From Chania multitudinisentens RB-25 (lineage in GTDB: Bacteria; Pseudomonadota; Gammaproteobacteria; Enterobacterales; Enterobacteriaceae): a stretch of 64,000 nt of DNA. The position numbers and the translations under genes are program-made. How positions within the stretch are numbered: position 1 is the first letter of the stretch; each line of letters begins with the position of its first letter. The notes under the pieces are model-generated. The model was given only the letters and a program-made list of their open reading frames with translations. It made no database searches and was not told the origin of the DNA. The DNA is taken from positions 4,154,001 to 4,218,000 of the forward strand of contig NZ_CP007044.2 in the NCBI RefSeq assembly GCF_000520015.2, given 5' to 3'. Below, in pieces: positions 44,628 through 53,093 of the stretch.

Positions 44628-45048
44628 GTCTAATTCCTTCAATAAAAAATTTAAGCCGCCATGGGCAGTACTATAGCCGGTCATCAGTTACTTATGGAGG
44701 CACTAGAAAGGAAATTAGTCAGAGAAGAGCTATCAAGGATAACGCTTTAAATTTTAACTACTTTACTCAAAATGTCGTGCATAAATAGGACTGTACCACA
44801 GGCCGGAGCACATTAACTCATGCCCAGCCCCCAATAGCAACTCTTTTTGCTTCTGAAAGGCAGAAACTAAGCCAGTTGCACAAAATCCCCGCACCCTAAA
44901 AGAATTCGAAATACTAAGAAATCGCCTAGGAACCATGCGTCATCCCACAGTTTGGCTTATTGTCATTTTTTTATCACAAAAATGTCACAATGCAGCCATA
45001 AGATAACCAGCGATTATCCGCTCACGGTTAATACCAAGGATTTCGCTC
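44628..45048. other. Divergent region between the cold-shock gene and the 69-residue gene
   Basis: The left part is the cold-shock leader, expected to be long for this family. At 44915-44928 the sequence TAAGAAATCGCCTA matches 10 of 14 of the RcsAB consensus. The right part contains the Pho-box array at 44960-44988. No gene frame is convincing. Confidence 0.5.
44960..44988 (+). promoter_or_regulatory. Three-unit Pho box
   Basis: Units TTGTCAT (44960-44966), TTATCAC (44971-44977) and ATGTCAC (44982-44988) are separated by TTTT and AAAA. The 11-base period of PhoB boxes (consensus CTGTCAT plus four A/T) is kept exactly. Ten bases later comes TAAGAT, a reasonable -10, as expected where PhoB replaces -35 recognition. 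It reads toward the 69-residue gene. Confidence 0.65.
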
Positions 45049-45258
45049 ATGACTCTTGTTAAAGCTGCAAATCATCAGGAAGCAGAAATGCTGATTCGTT
45101 CAGGCACTGCCAAAAAAATCGAACTGGCCTATGACATTGACAGTGATGATTTCTTCCAACTTGCCAGTTTATGGTGTGATAAAGGAGCCAAAATCTCTAA
45201 AGGAAAAGAACACTTTATTATTTCATTGAAAGGTTTTCGCATTCCCCCAAATGATTAA
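45049..45258 (+). CDS. Small conserved-looking protein of unknown function
   Basis: The 69-residue soluble protein (MTLVKAANHQEAEMLIRSGT) has a mixed charged composition, one Cys, no signal peptide and no membrane segment. AAGGA lies eight bases before the ATG. I do not recognise the family. The upstream Pho-box array is the main clue: it may be made under phosphate limitation. It stands alone, 144 bases before the oxidoreductase gene, which has its own strong ribosome binding site. Confidence 0.75.
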   Translation: MTLVKAANHQEAEMLIRSGTAKKIELAYDIDSDDFFQLASLWCDKGAKISKGKEHFIISLKGFRIPPND

Positions 45259-45402
45259 TCGTCTGCCGCCCTTTGCCACGGCCGCTTTACCCGTTTTCTA
45301 GCACATTACCCTATCGCCTGCATGCCGAAGCTGTTATTTCTATGAGGTAAAACTTATCCCTGAATCGGGAATTTCCTCAATCGCCCTGACAAGGAGGACG
45401 AC

Positions 45403-46425
45403 ATGCCAGCCCATGCATTACTGCCTAATACCATGCAAGCCATTGAAATCAGCCAATCTGGTGATCCCGACGTTCTAACCCTCACTGAACGCCCAATCCC
45501 GCTGTTGGCACAGGGTGAAATACTGGTAAAAGTCATCGCTGCCGGAGTTAATCGCCCAGATATTCTGCAACGCCGTGGGCAGTATGCTCCTCCACCGGGA
45601 ATATCGGATATTCCAGGGTTAGAGATTGCTGGAGAAGTCGTTGCCCTTGGCGTCGGCGTGCAACGCTATGCGCTAGGCGATCGTGTTTGTGCGTTGGTCG
45701 CTGGCGGTGGCTATGCACAATATTGCAAAGTGCATGAAACCAATGCCCTACCAGTGCCAGAAGGGTTGAGTATGGTTGAGGCAGCGGCTATTCCAGAAAC
45801 CTTCTTCACCGTTTGGGTCAACGTCTTTCAACGTGCTCATCTGCAAGCGGGTGAAACGGTACTCATTCATGGAGGAACCTCTGGTATCGGCACTGTAGCG
45901 ACCATGCTGGCAAAAGCGTTCTGCGCCCACGTCATCACTACCGTCGGCTCAGAAGATAAACGCCAAGCCAGCCTGGCTTTGGGAGCAGATACGGCGATCA
46001 ACTACCGCACCGAGGATTTTGTTGAGCAGACCAAGCGCGCCACCCACGATAAAGGGGCTGATGTGATAGTTGACCTGATTGCGGGGGATTATGTGGCAAA
46101 AAATTATCAGGCTGCTGCGATGGATGGGCGTATTGTGCAGATCGGAACACAAAACGGCGTGGTCAAAGAGCTGAACCTGATGCCATTGCTGCTCAAACGC
46201 CTTACCCACTGCGGCTCCACTTTACGGGCACGCAGCATAGAAGATAAAGCACAAATCGCTGCCGAACTGGAATTGAAGGTGTGGCCATTACTGAAAAATG
46301 GCACATTGAAACCAGAAATTTTCAAGACATTCCCACTGGAACATGCAGCACAGGCCCATACACTCATGGAATCCAGCACACATATTGGCAAGATTGTCTT
46401 AACGCTTCCTGTTACCGCAGATTGA
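45403..46425 (+). CDS. NAD(P)H quinone oxidoreductase, PIG3 family
   Basis: This is a 340-residue MDR-superfamily protein. An N-terminal GroES-like domain (LTERPIPLLAQGEILVKVIA; GVNRPDILQRRGQYAPPPGI) precedes a Rossmann domain with GGTSGIGTVATMLAKAF. No structural zinc cysteines are seen, as in quinone reductases. An ideal AAGGAGG lies before the ATG at 45403. It probably reduces quinones with NADPH under oxidative stress; the true substrate is unknown. Confidence 0.9.
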   Translation: MPAHALLPNTMQAIEISQSGDPDVLTLTERPIPLLAQGEILVKVIAAGVNRPDILQRRGQYAPPPGISDIPGLEIAGEVVALGVGVQRYALGDRVCALVAGGGYAQYCKVHETNALPVPEGLSMVEAAAIPETFFTVWVNVFQRAHLQAGETVLIHGGTSGIGTVATMLAKAFCAHVITTVGSEDKRQASLALGADTAINYRTEDFVEQTKRATHDKGADVIVDLIAGDYVAKNYQAAAMDGRIVQIGTQNGVVKELNLMPLLLKRLTHCGSTLRARSIEDKAQIAAELELKVWPLLKNGTLKPEIFKTFPLEHAAQAHTLMESSTHIGKIVLTLPVTAD

Positions 46426-46579
46426 GAACCTTTGAGGCGAGAAACATGAAAAGCAATACGGCCAGGTTACCGCTTCATGCCTTTTTACGCACTTATCCTG
46501 CAAAACAGATTTTCACCGAAATTGCCTCGGCTTAGACAAAGGCTGTCTTCTCAAGGCATGTTTATCGCGATAAAAAGAC

Positions 46580-46601
46580 CAGGGCCGCAGCAGCGGCCCT
46601 G
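46580..46601 (-). terminator. Intrinsic terminator after the GlsB-like gene
   Basis: CAGGGCCGC-AGCA-GCGGCCCTG is a perfect nine-base stem with a four-base loop. On the minus strand it is followed by GTCTTTTTATC, so it ends the 46618-46866 transcript. Weak A-richness on the other side may allow action on the plus strand too. Confidence 0.88.
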
Positions 46602-46617
46602 ATGGCTCAAAAGCTGC

Positions 46618-46866
46618 TTAACTTTTTACTTTTCTATAAATAACCAGCACCACCAAAGCCCCCACGACGGCAACCACAAAACTGCTCAAGTTAAAACCAT
46701 CTACCCGGCCCATACCAAAGAAGGTACTGATATAACCACCGACAACCGCCCCCACAATCCCCAGAATAACGGTCATAATAAAACCACCACCATCCTTACC
46801 GGGCATGATCCACTTGGCCAGAACACCGGCGATAAAACCAAAAATGATCCAAGCAATGATATTCAT
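46618..46866 (-). CDS. GlsB/YeaQ/YmgE-family small membrane protein
   Basis: The 82-residue protein has three hydrophobic segments and the typical glycine-rich pattern MNIIAWIIFGFIAGVLAKWI, GKDGGGFIMTVILGIVGAVV, GGYISTFFG. It belongs to the transglycosylase-associated (GlsB/YeaQ/YmgE) stress-response membrane family of the inner membrane. The biochemical role is not known. It is monocistronic and closes with a strong terminator. Confidence 0.92.
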   Translation of the reverse strand: MNIIAWIIFGFIAGVLAKWIMPGKDGGGFIMTVILGIVGAVVGGYISTFFGMGRVDGFNLSSFVVAVVGALVVLVIYRKVKS

Positions 46867-47312
46867 TTTTACTCTCCCTATTTACTTTTACCTGAAGGAA
46901 ATCACTCACCAAGTGGACACCACACTATCTTGAATAGAGAGCAGCTTCCCCACACCCAAGGTGTGGCCCATCCCCCCTCATCTTCGGCATGATTACGGAC
47001 AACGTTTTTCACCGTTCTTACCTAGCTTTAGCTTGCTAAAGCGGTAAGTAATAACGCTTGGAAACCCAATACATACAGGCTCCCTCCCTGATTAATATTG
47101 TTTTATAACAGCACGTTATCGTTGCCAATTGCTATAGTTGATATCTACATGCTATTACTATAGTAAAAAATAATGTTGTTTACCCATTTCCAAATGCCTG
47201 CGCTTTTTTGTGCGGAATTTGTGCTAACTTCATCTTTCTGTCATTTTTAATGGGGACAATAAGAGCTATACTTATTATTGTGTATAATCGGCTTCACCAT
47301 GAGGACAGCGTC
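46867..47312. other. Intergenic region with strong hairpin
   Basis: No gene larger than the small frame at 47313 is present. A short stem CACACC/GGTGTG lies near 46952-46965. A long hairpin at 47017-47048 is built from CTTACC/GGTAAG outside and GCTTTAGC/GCTAAAGC inside. The right end has a TATAAT -10 hexamer (47283-47288) shortly before the small ORF. Confidence 0.5.
47017..47048. repeat. Compact 32-base hairpin
   Basis: The outer arms CTTACC/GGTAAG and inner arms GCTTTAGC/GCTAAAGC pair around a two-base loop with a two-base bulge (TA). No T-run follows, so it is not a typical terminator. Confidence 0.55.
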
Positions 47313-47402
47313 ATGAGCAATACATCTTTCATGCTGTTTTTGGTTGTGATCTATACTCTAGCCGCAGTGTGGGACGGTTCAGCTGCATTGTTGTTTATGT
47401 GA
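47313..47402 (+). CDS. Possible 29-residue membrane peptide
   Basis: The frame MSNTSFMLFLVVIYTLAAVW... is one hydrophobic helix with polar ends. It is preceded by GAGGAC six bases before the ATG and by a TATAAT hexamer about 25 bases further up. This layout resembles known enteric small membrane proteins, but I cannot match it to a named one. A longer frame from 47208 is less likely. Confidence 0.45.
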   Translation: MSNTSFMLFLVVIYTLAAVWDGSAALLFM

Positions 47403-47662
47403 TCACACTCCAGCACCAAGGTTTTCCCAAACTATCGTCGTAGCTCATCAGGTATTTTCGCGCCTCTGATTCCCTTCAATTGCCACACGCCTCTTATCAG
47501 CCGTTAATCATGTTTTATCCCTCTCAACATACAGCTCCAGATTCCCTCTGCCTGAAAATCGCTTCCGATACAAAAACGCGCCAATCATCGTACTTTTAGA
47601 CGTCTACACTTGGTAATGAGACGGCCCGATTTTAGGCTACACACTTTAGCGGAGGTGATTGC

Positions 47663-48079
47663 ATGTTGATTCAACCTTATCTGTTTTTTACTGGTAACTG
47701 CGAACAGGCCATCCATTTCTATGCCCAGCAACTGGGTGGCAACATCGAAATTATGATGCGCTATAAGGATATCCCGGCTGAAGATAAGCAGAATGGTCCA
47801 CCGAATACCGACCCAGAATCTATTATGCATACCAGGCTGGTGATAGGCAGCAATGTCATCATGGCGTCGGACGGTTGCCCAGAGGAGCCTGGCGAGCTGT
47901 CGCACAAAGGCTATTCACTGTCGATCAATGTTGATACTGTCAGCCAAGGCCGCGATGTATTCACCCGGCTGGCCGAAGGCGGCAAGGTCAATATGCCTTT
48001 CCAACCCACTTTTTGGGCCAAAGGCTTCGGCATGTTGACAGATAAATTCGGCGTTAACTGGATGATTAATGTTGAATAA
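47663..48079 (+). CDS. VOC-family (PhnB-like glyoxalase fold) protein
   Basis: The 138-residue protein has a single VOC fold of the PhnB/YjdN type: MLIQPYLFFTGNCEQAIHFY at the N-terminus, and FQPTFWAKGFGMLTDKFGVN near the C-terminus. Such proteins often bind a metal and act on small substrates, but no reaction is assigned. AGCGGAGG precedes the ATG. It is flanked by a hairpin at 48094-48114. Confidence 0.9.
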   Translation: MLIQPYLFFTGNCEQAIHFYAQQLGGNIEIMMRYKDIPAEDKQNGPPNTDPESIMHTRLVIGSNVIMASDGCPEEPGELSHKGYSLSINVDTVSQGRDVFTRLAEGGKVNMPFQPTFWAKGFGMLTDKFGVNWMINVE

Positions 48080-48093
48080 CAGCCATTACAAAT

Positions 48094-48117
48094 GCAGCGC
48101 TTTTCACGCGCTGCGTT
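48094..48117 (+). terminator. Hairpin after the VOC gene
   Basis: GCAGCGC (48094-48100) and GCGCTGC (48108-48114) form a seven-base stem with a seven-base loop, followed by GTTTAG. The T-run is short, so termination may be partial. Confidence 0.55.
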
Positions 48118-48266
48118 TAGCTGTCACGATGCCAGTTATACACAGCAAATGAGAATAAAATAAACATTCCTCTCAGCACAACCAACATACCCAACGTAAA
48201 CGGATAATACACCACCAAAACCAGTAAAATGATGCTCATACAATCAGATATCATGGCAATTACCAT
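48117..48266 (-). CDS. Possible 49-residue membrane protein
   Basis: The minus-strand frame MVIAMISDCMSIILLVLVVV... contains two hydrophobic helices, a connecting turn with Arg, and a polar tail ending YNWHRDS. A GTGAGA stretch lies ten bases before the ATG. The composition (two clean helices, polar end) is unlike a random frame. I do not recognise a family. It is divergent from the diguanylate cyclase gene. Confidence 0.4.
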   Translation of the reverse strand: MVIAMISDCMSIILLVLVVYYPFTLGMLVVLRGMFILFSFAVYNWHRDS

Positions 48267-48375
48267 CTTTTTGTCTCACTATCCTGTTTGTAACATAGAT
48301 CATTGCAGCGAGGCGCAGAAGCGTTAAGCTGGTTGCCAAATTAAGAGGAAAACTGGCTACATCAACAGGGATGAT

Positions 48376-49932
48376 ATGGTGCAAGTACAACAACCTCCTC
48401 AACACAGCTCGCAACAGGGCCATAAGAAGAATTCCCCATTACTCTTACAGGCAGGTGTGTTTGTTGTTATCGTCGTCCTTACGCTGGTGGTGTTTAACAC
48501 TTGGCAAATATGGAACACTCATCAACGCAACCTGCAAGGTGCTGAGAACAATGCGGAAAATTTAGCCCGCGCGCTGGCGCAACATGCCGACGACACCTTT
48601 ATTCTGATAGACAATAATCTGCTTGATCTGATTGAACGCATTGAAACCGAGGGATTGGGCCCACAACAAATACCGCGATTGCAAAAGGTGATGCGATCGC
48701 AGATCGCTAATTTCCCACCGTTACACGGTAGCTTTATCTATGATGATCAAGGTAACCCATTTCTGACATCAACTGGCATACCTCTTAATCAGGCCAACAA
48801 TGCTGAGCGGGATTATTTTAAATATCATTTCACCCATAATGATAATACGACCTATATCGGTAAAGTGATTCGCAGCCGCACTACCGGTGATCTGATTATT
48901 CCGATCTCCCGCCGCTTGAATCATCCTGATGCCAGTTTTGCTGGTGTCGTGCTAGCAACGTTGTACGTGGATTATTTCAGCCAATTCTACGACAAATTCG
49001 CCCTTGATAATGGTGCCTCGCTGAACCTGCTGCTGGCCGATGGCACCATCCTATATCGGCGCCCATTCAGTACCGTCTCTATCGGCAAAAATATCTCTCA
49101 AAGTATTTTATTCCGCGAGATTCTCCCCCATTCGGCCTTTGGTAACGCAACCTTCAACTCGTTATACGATAGTGTGGAAAGAATTTATGGCTATTCACGC
49201 GTCGGCCGTTATCCGCTGGTCATCACCGCTGGATTATCGAAAAAAGATATTTTAGCCGACTGGCGTAACGATGCTTCACTCTTTGCCCTTGGCGGCGGAA
49301 CTTTACTGGTGATCCTGGTTACATTGGGGCTGCTATTGATACGCCAGATTAATCACAGTGTACAAACAGAGGCTGAACTGGTACTCACACGCGATCAATT
49401 AACCCAACTCAACCATACCCTGGAAGAACAGGCACTGCTGGATGGCTTAACCGGCCTGGCTAATCGCCGCCAGTTTGATATCACCCTGAAGAATGAAATT
49501 ACGCGTGCAGCGCGTAATGCCCGCCATATGGCACTGTTGATGCTTGATATCGATTACTTCAAACAATATAACGACATCTACGGCCATGTCGCCGGGGATC
49601 TGTGTTTACAGCAGATAGGCAGAATGCTCAAAGGGCTTGCCAGCCGCCCCGGCGATCTGAGCACTCGTTACGGCGGTGAAGAATTAGCGATTATTCTCCC
49701 TGATACCGAACTAAAGGGAGCCATCACTTTCGCCGAACGGGTGTTGGAGAATATCCGTCAGCTAAATATCACCCACGACGGCAGCCCGTTTGGGGTGATC
49801 ACAGTCAGTATCGGCGTTTGCGCCAGAATCCCTCCTCCATACCAAGATACGCCATTCAACCTGGTTGAACTGGCAGATCATGCGCTGTATGAAGCCAAAA
49901 GAAGCGGCAAGAACAAGATATGCAGCGCTTGA
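48376..49932 (+). CDS. Membrane diguanylate cyclase with periplasmic sensor domain
   Basis: The 518-residue protein has a membrane helix at about residues 26-46 and a periplasmic Cache-type sensor (about 50-300, with NNAERDYFKYHF and TTYIGKVIRSRTTGDLIIPI). A second helix follows near 305-325, then a short coiled coil and a C-terminal GGDEF domain (ALLDGLTGLANRRQFD; catalytic RYGGEEL). The inhibitory site RPGD lies five residues before GGEEL, so product feedback is expected. It makes cyclic di-GMP, which usually lowers motility and raises biofilm formation. Confidence 0.93.
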   Translation: MVQVQQPPQHSSQQGHKKNSPLLLQAGVFVVIVVLTLVVFNTWQIWNTHQRNLQGAENNAENLARALAQHADDTFILIDNNLLDLIERIETEGLGPQQIPRLQKVMRSQIANFPPLHGSFIYDDQGNPFLTSTGIPLNQANNAERDYFKYHFTHNDNTTYIGKVIRSRTTGDLIIPISRRLNHPDASFAGVVLATLYVDYFSQFYDKFALDNGASLNLLLADGTILYRRPFSTVSIGKNISQSILFREILPHSAFGNATFNSLYDSVERIYGYSRVGRYPLVITAGLSKKDILADWRNDASLFALGGGTLLVILVTLGLLLIRQINHSVQTEAELVLTRDQLTQLNHTLEEQALLDGLTGLANRRQFDITLKNEITRAARNARHMALLMLDIDYFKQYNDIYGHVAGDLCLQQIGRMLKGLASRPGDLSTRYGGEELAIILPDTELKGAITFAERVLENIRQLNITHDGSPFGVITVSIGVCARIPPPYQDTPFNLVELADHALYEAKRSGKNKICSA

Positions 49933-49942
49933 TACGGTGAGC

Positions 49943-49972
49943 ATAGAGCCAAAGGCTACCCTTTGGCTCTAT
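49943..49972. terminator. Bidirectional terminator-like hairpin
   Basis: ATAGAGCCAAAGG and CCTTTGGCTCTAT form a perfect 13-base stem with a CTAC loop between the diguanylate cyclase gene and the convergent permease gene. T/A-richness on each side is modest. Confidence 0.75.
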
Positions 49973-49978
49973 CACTAT

Positions 49979-51382
49979 TTACTCCATGCCCGGTGCAGGT
50001 GCTTTGGCCACGTTAGAGGTTTGCGTCTGGCGGCTATAAAAGTAAATAGCCACCAACAGCAGCGTAAACGGCAGGCCAAACAGTAAAGTCATTCTGAAAA
50101 AATCAGTAAACAACGTGGTGACCATCAACCCGGCCATCAGTATCGCCCCCAACAGGGTGAAATATGGGTATCCCCACATGCGGAATTTCAGTTGCGTGTT
50201 CACATGCTGGCGGCGGAAAAACAAGTGAGTAACAAAGATCATCAGCCAAGTAAAGCACGCCCCGTAGACCGAAATTGACATCATTACTGCAAACGATTTT
50301 TCCGGGTAGAGGATGCTCAATACGATGGAAACAACGATACCGACACAGGATATCGCCAAGGCATTGATTGGGATACCGCGTTTACTTATTTGGCCCAGCG
50401 CTGCCGGTGCCTGCCCGGCACGCGACAGTGAAAACATCATACGAGTTGTGATATACAACTGGCTGTTCATAGCCGACAACGCGGCAACCAGCACAATAAA
50501 GTTAAAGATCCCGGCTGCGGCGGGCAGGTGGATCACATTCATCGCCACCAAGAAGGGACTTTCCCCCGTGCCAGATTGCCGCCACGGCACAATCGCCAAC
50601 ATCAGGGCAATCGACAGCATGTAGAAAATAAACAGCCTGAGGATGGTTCCTTTGAATGCTTTCTTAACCGCAACTACCGGATCTTTGGCTTCCCCGGCGG
50701 CAACCGCGATCATTTCAATACTCAGATAGCTGAATATCGATACAATCACCGCAAACCACATACCTTTAATCCCAAACGGGAAAAAACCCCCATTCTCGGT
50801 AAAATTACGAATGCCGAAGGTCGGGTTGGAAGAAAAGGCCAGAATACCGATCCCAATAGCGATAAAAGCCGCAATCGCCACCACTTTGACGGTAGAGAGC
50901 GCATATTCCACCTGCCCGAAGGATTTAACCCCTACCACGTTAATCACAATCACCGCGGCCGAAAACAGCAATACCCACGGCCAGATCGGCGTACCAGGGA
51001 ACCAGAACTGCATATACATACCGATAGCGGTCACTTCGGTGCCCACCGCCAATACGACGCAAGACCAATAGGAATAGCGCACCAGAAAACCAAACAACGG
51101 GCTGAGATAAAATTCGGCGTAATCACCAAAAGAACCCGGTGTCGGGTGCTCAGAAGTCATTTCAGCCAGGCAGCCCATCAGCAATAGTGCGATCACCCCA
51201 CCAATAAAATAACTCAACAGCACGCTTGGCCCCGCCATCTGGATGGCATAGGCGCTCCCTAGAAACAAACCGGTACCGATAGCTCCACCGATCGCCAACA
51301 TCGACATTTGCCCGGCGGTGAGCTGCTTTTTCAGCCCTCCTTGCCGCTGAGCGATCTCGTCAAAACGTTTTGCATTTTTCAT
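49979..51382 (-). CDS. Amino acid permease, APC/AAT family
   Basis: The 467-residue transporter has about twelve hydrophobic helices. The N-terminal signature GLKKQLTAGQMSMLAIGGAI with GTGLFLGS belongs to the amino acid transporter (AAT) branch of the APC superfamily. EYALSTVKVVAIAAFIAIGI and SIEMIAVAAGEAKDP are also conserved. It is the last gene of the minus-strand operon with the aminotransferase (15 bases away). Its substrate may be the aromatic amino acid or kynurenine handled by that operon; this is inferred from context. Confidence 0.9.
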   Translation of the reverse strand: MKNAKRFDEIAQRQGGLKKQLTAGQMSMLAIGGAIGTGLFLGSAYAIQMAGPSVLLSYFIGGVIALLLMGCLAEMTSEHPTPGSFGDYAEFYLSPLFGFLVRYSYWSCVVLAVGTEVTAIGMYMQFWFPGTPIWPWVLLFSAAVIVINVVGVKSFGQVEYALSTVKVVAIAAFIAIGIGILAFSSNPTFGIRNFTENGGFFPFGIKGMWFAVIVSIFSYLSIEMIAVAAGEAKDPVVAVKKAFKGTILRLFIFYMLSIALMLAIVPWRQSGTGESPFLVAMNVIHLPAAAGIFNFIVLVAALSAMNSQLYITTRMMFSLSRAGQAPAALGQISKRGIPINALAISCVGIVVSIVLSILYPEKSFAVMMSISVYGACFTWLMIFVTHLFFRRQHVNTQLKFRMWGYPYFTLLGAILMAGLMVTTLFTDFFRMTLLFGLPFTLLLVAIYFYSRQTQTSNVAKAPAPGME

Positions 51383-51397
51383 GATTGCTCACCTTTT

Positions 51398-52591
51398 TCA
51401 CGCCGGAAGGGTAACGTCCAGGATGGCAGCGGTCACATAATCCACATTGTGCTGATTCAGGCCAGGCAAGCACATCCTGCCGGGTGCAACCAGATAGATG
51501 GAATATTGATGCCGTAACTGGCTGAGTTGGTGTTCATTCAGGCCGGTGTAACTGAACATGCCTTTTTGATCGCGGATACGGCGGTAGTCTAATGTTGAGC
51601 CCCCCTGCTCCAACCCGGCAGACAGGCTGACGCGCATCTGCTTGATACGTTGGCGCATGTTCGTTAACTCGCTCACCCACAGTTGGCGCAGGTATTCGTC
51701 GGCCAAGAGCGTTTCAACAATCTGGCTACCGTGCGTCGGCGGGCAGGAGTAACTGCGGCGGATCAGCGTTTTCAATGCACCTTTCACATTAGCCGCCGTT
51801 TCCAGCGAATTACAACACACTGAAAGCCCTCCCAACCGCTGGCCATACAAGGCGACATTCTTAGAGAACGAATTACTGACCAGAAAATCCAGATCGGTTT
51901 TCAATATTTCACGCAGGATGAAACTGTCTTCAGCCAGGCCATCACCAAACCCCTGATAAGCAATGTCGAAGAACGGCAATAAACGGCGCTGTTGCAGAAC
52001 CTCAAGCACCGCACGCCATTGTGGCTGGCTGAGATCGGTACCAGTTGGGTTATGGCAACAGGGATGCAACAGCACCACAGCCCCCTCCGGTAAGGAAGAG
52101 AGCGTATTAAGCATCGCCTCAAAACGCAGCTCACCACTGGCATCATCAAAATACGGGTAGGTATTCACCTTGAGGCCCGCCCCTTCGAAGATTGCCCAGT
52201 GATTGGCCCAGGTTGGGTCAGAAACCCAGATTTCACGGCGTGACAGGTAATGGCAAAGAAAATCTGCCCCCAGTTTCAAAGCTCCTGAACCGCCTACGGT
52301 TTGCACCGTAACCATATGCTGGTGTGATTGAATCGCATCACCAAATAACAATGCTTGGATTTGCTGGGCAAACAACGCCGAGCCTTCAATCGGTGGGTAG
52401 GAGTGCGGGCGTTGCTGTTCCAGCAAGCGCTGTTCCGCAAGATGAACGGCTCGCATCAGGGGAATATTCCCTTGATGATCGTAATATAATCCGATACCCA
52501 GATTAACTTTTTGTGGATGTGAATCCTGCATATAGGCTTCCATCAAAGACATAATAGGATCGGGTACTGAAGGTTGAATGTGATTAAACAT
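51398..52591 (-). CDS. Aromatic amino acid aminotransferase (AspC/TyrB family)
   Basis: The 397-residue fold-type I enzyme has the opening FNHIQPSVPDPIMSLMEAYM with VNLGIGLYYD, the CCHNPTGTD motif, the cofactor lysine in VSNSFSKNVALYGQRLGGLS, and the substrate-carboxylate Arg in VAPGRMCLPG. It is distinct from the housekeeping TyrB/AspC by divergence and context. Enzymes of this family can transaminate kynurenine to kynurenate, which fits the formamidase-like gene upstream, but other aromatic substrates are equally possible. Confidence 0.9.
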   Translation of the reverse strand: MFNHIQPSVPDPIMSLMEAYMQDSHPQKVNLGIGLYYDHQGNIPLMRAVHLAEQRLLEQQRPHSYPPIEGSALFAQQIQALLFGDAIQSHQHMVTVQTVGGSGALKLGADFLCHYLSRREIWVSDPTWANHWAIFEGAGLKVNTYPYFDDASGELRFEAMLNTLSSLPEGAVVLLHPCCHNPTGTDLSQPQWRAVLEVLQQRRLLPFFDIAYQGFGDGLAEDSFILREILKTDLDFLVSNSFSKNVALYGQRLGGLSVCCNSLETAANVKGALKTLIRRSYSCPPTHGSQIVETLLADEYLRQLWVSELTNMRQRIKQMRVSLSAGLEQGGSTLDYRRIRDQKGMFSYTGLNEHQLSQLRHQYSIYLVAPGRMCLPGLNQHNVDYVTAAILDVTLPA

Positions 52592-52721
52592 GCGATGTCC
52601 TTAATTCATTATCTAATGAATTTTCAGGTGAATATTATTTTTCTTGTAACATGTCCAATAGCTTACAAATTACTGTCAACTCTGTCCTTTTACAATTTGC
52701 AAGATAAAGGGAGTTAAATAA

Positions 52722-53093
52722 TTAAGCGATAGCACTAACGGTTATTTCTATTTTCATCCCAGGAACCACCAGCTTTTCAACAATAACGGTTGAGCGATTG
52801 GGGTACGGATAATTAAAATAATTCTTATATATTTTATCGAGCAGTTTAACATCATCAATATCGGTAAGATAAACAATAACCTGAAGAACATTCTCACTGC
52901 GGCTATTTGCCGCCTGCAATGTTTTAGCCAGATTATCAAACGTTAGAACGATCTGTTTTTCCGGGTTCCCAGTTTCAATAGTACCGTCCGCTTTCACTGG
53001 GCCGTGGGCGGTAAATAACATGCCGCCCCCTTTAGTTGCCCAGGAAAAAGGTTGCCCAATCTCAGGCAGGCCAGTATCAATGATTGTCCGCAT
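52722..53093 (-). CDS. RidA-family enamine/imine deaminase
   Basis: Starting at the ATG at 53093 (GGAGAG seven bases upstream), the protein has 123 residues with FTAHGPVKADG near the N-terminus and PYPNRSTVIVEKLVVPGMKI carrying the catalytic Arg of the YjgF/RidA family. It overlaps the hydrolase gene by 17 bases, so the two are coupled. RidA relatives clear reactive enamines made by PLP enzymes, and some act in tryptophan breakdown (aminomuconate deaminase). A 130-base gap separates it from the aminotransferase gene. Confidence 0.92.
   Translation of the reverse strand: MRTIIDTGLPEIGQPFSWATKGGGMLFTAHGPVKADGTIETGNPEKQIVLTFDNLAKTLQAANSRSENVLQVIVYLTDIDDVKLLDKIYKNYFNYPYPNRSTVIVEKLVVPGMKIEITVSAIA

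Noticed and set aside
46446..46535. 29-codon frame after the quinone oxidoreductase gene
   Set aside because: It has a GAGGCGAG stretch upstream but no hydrophobic helix, no family and no conserved feature; probably chance.
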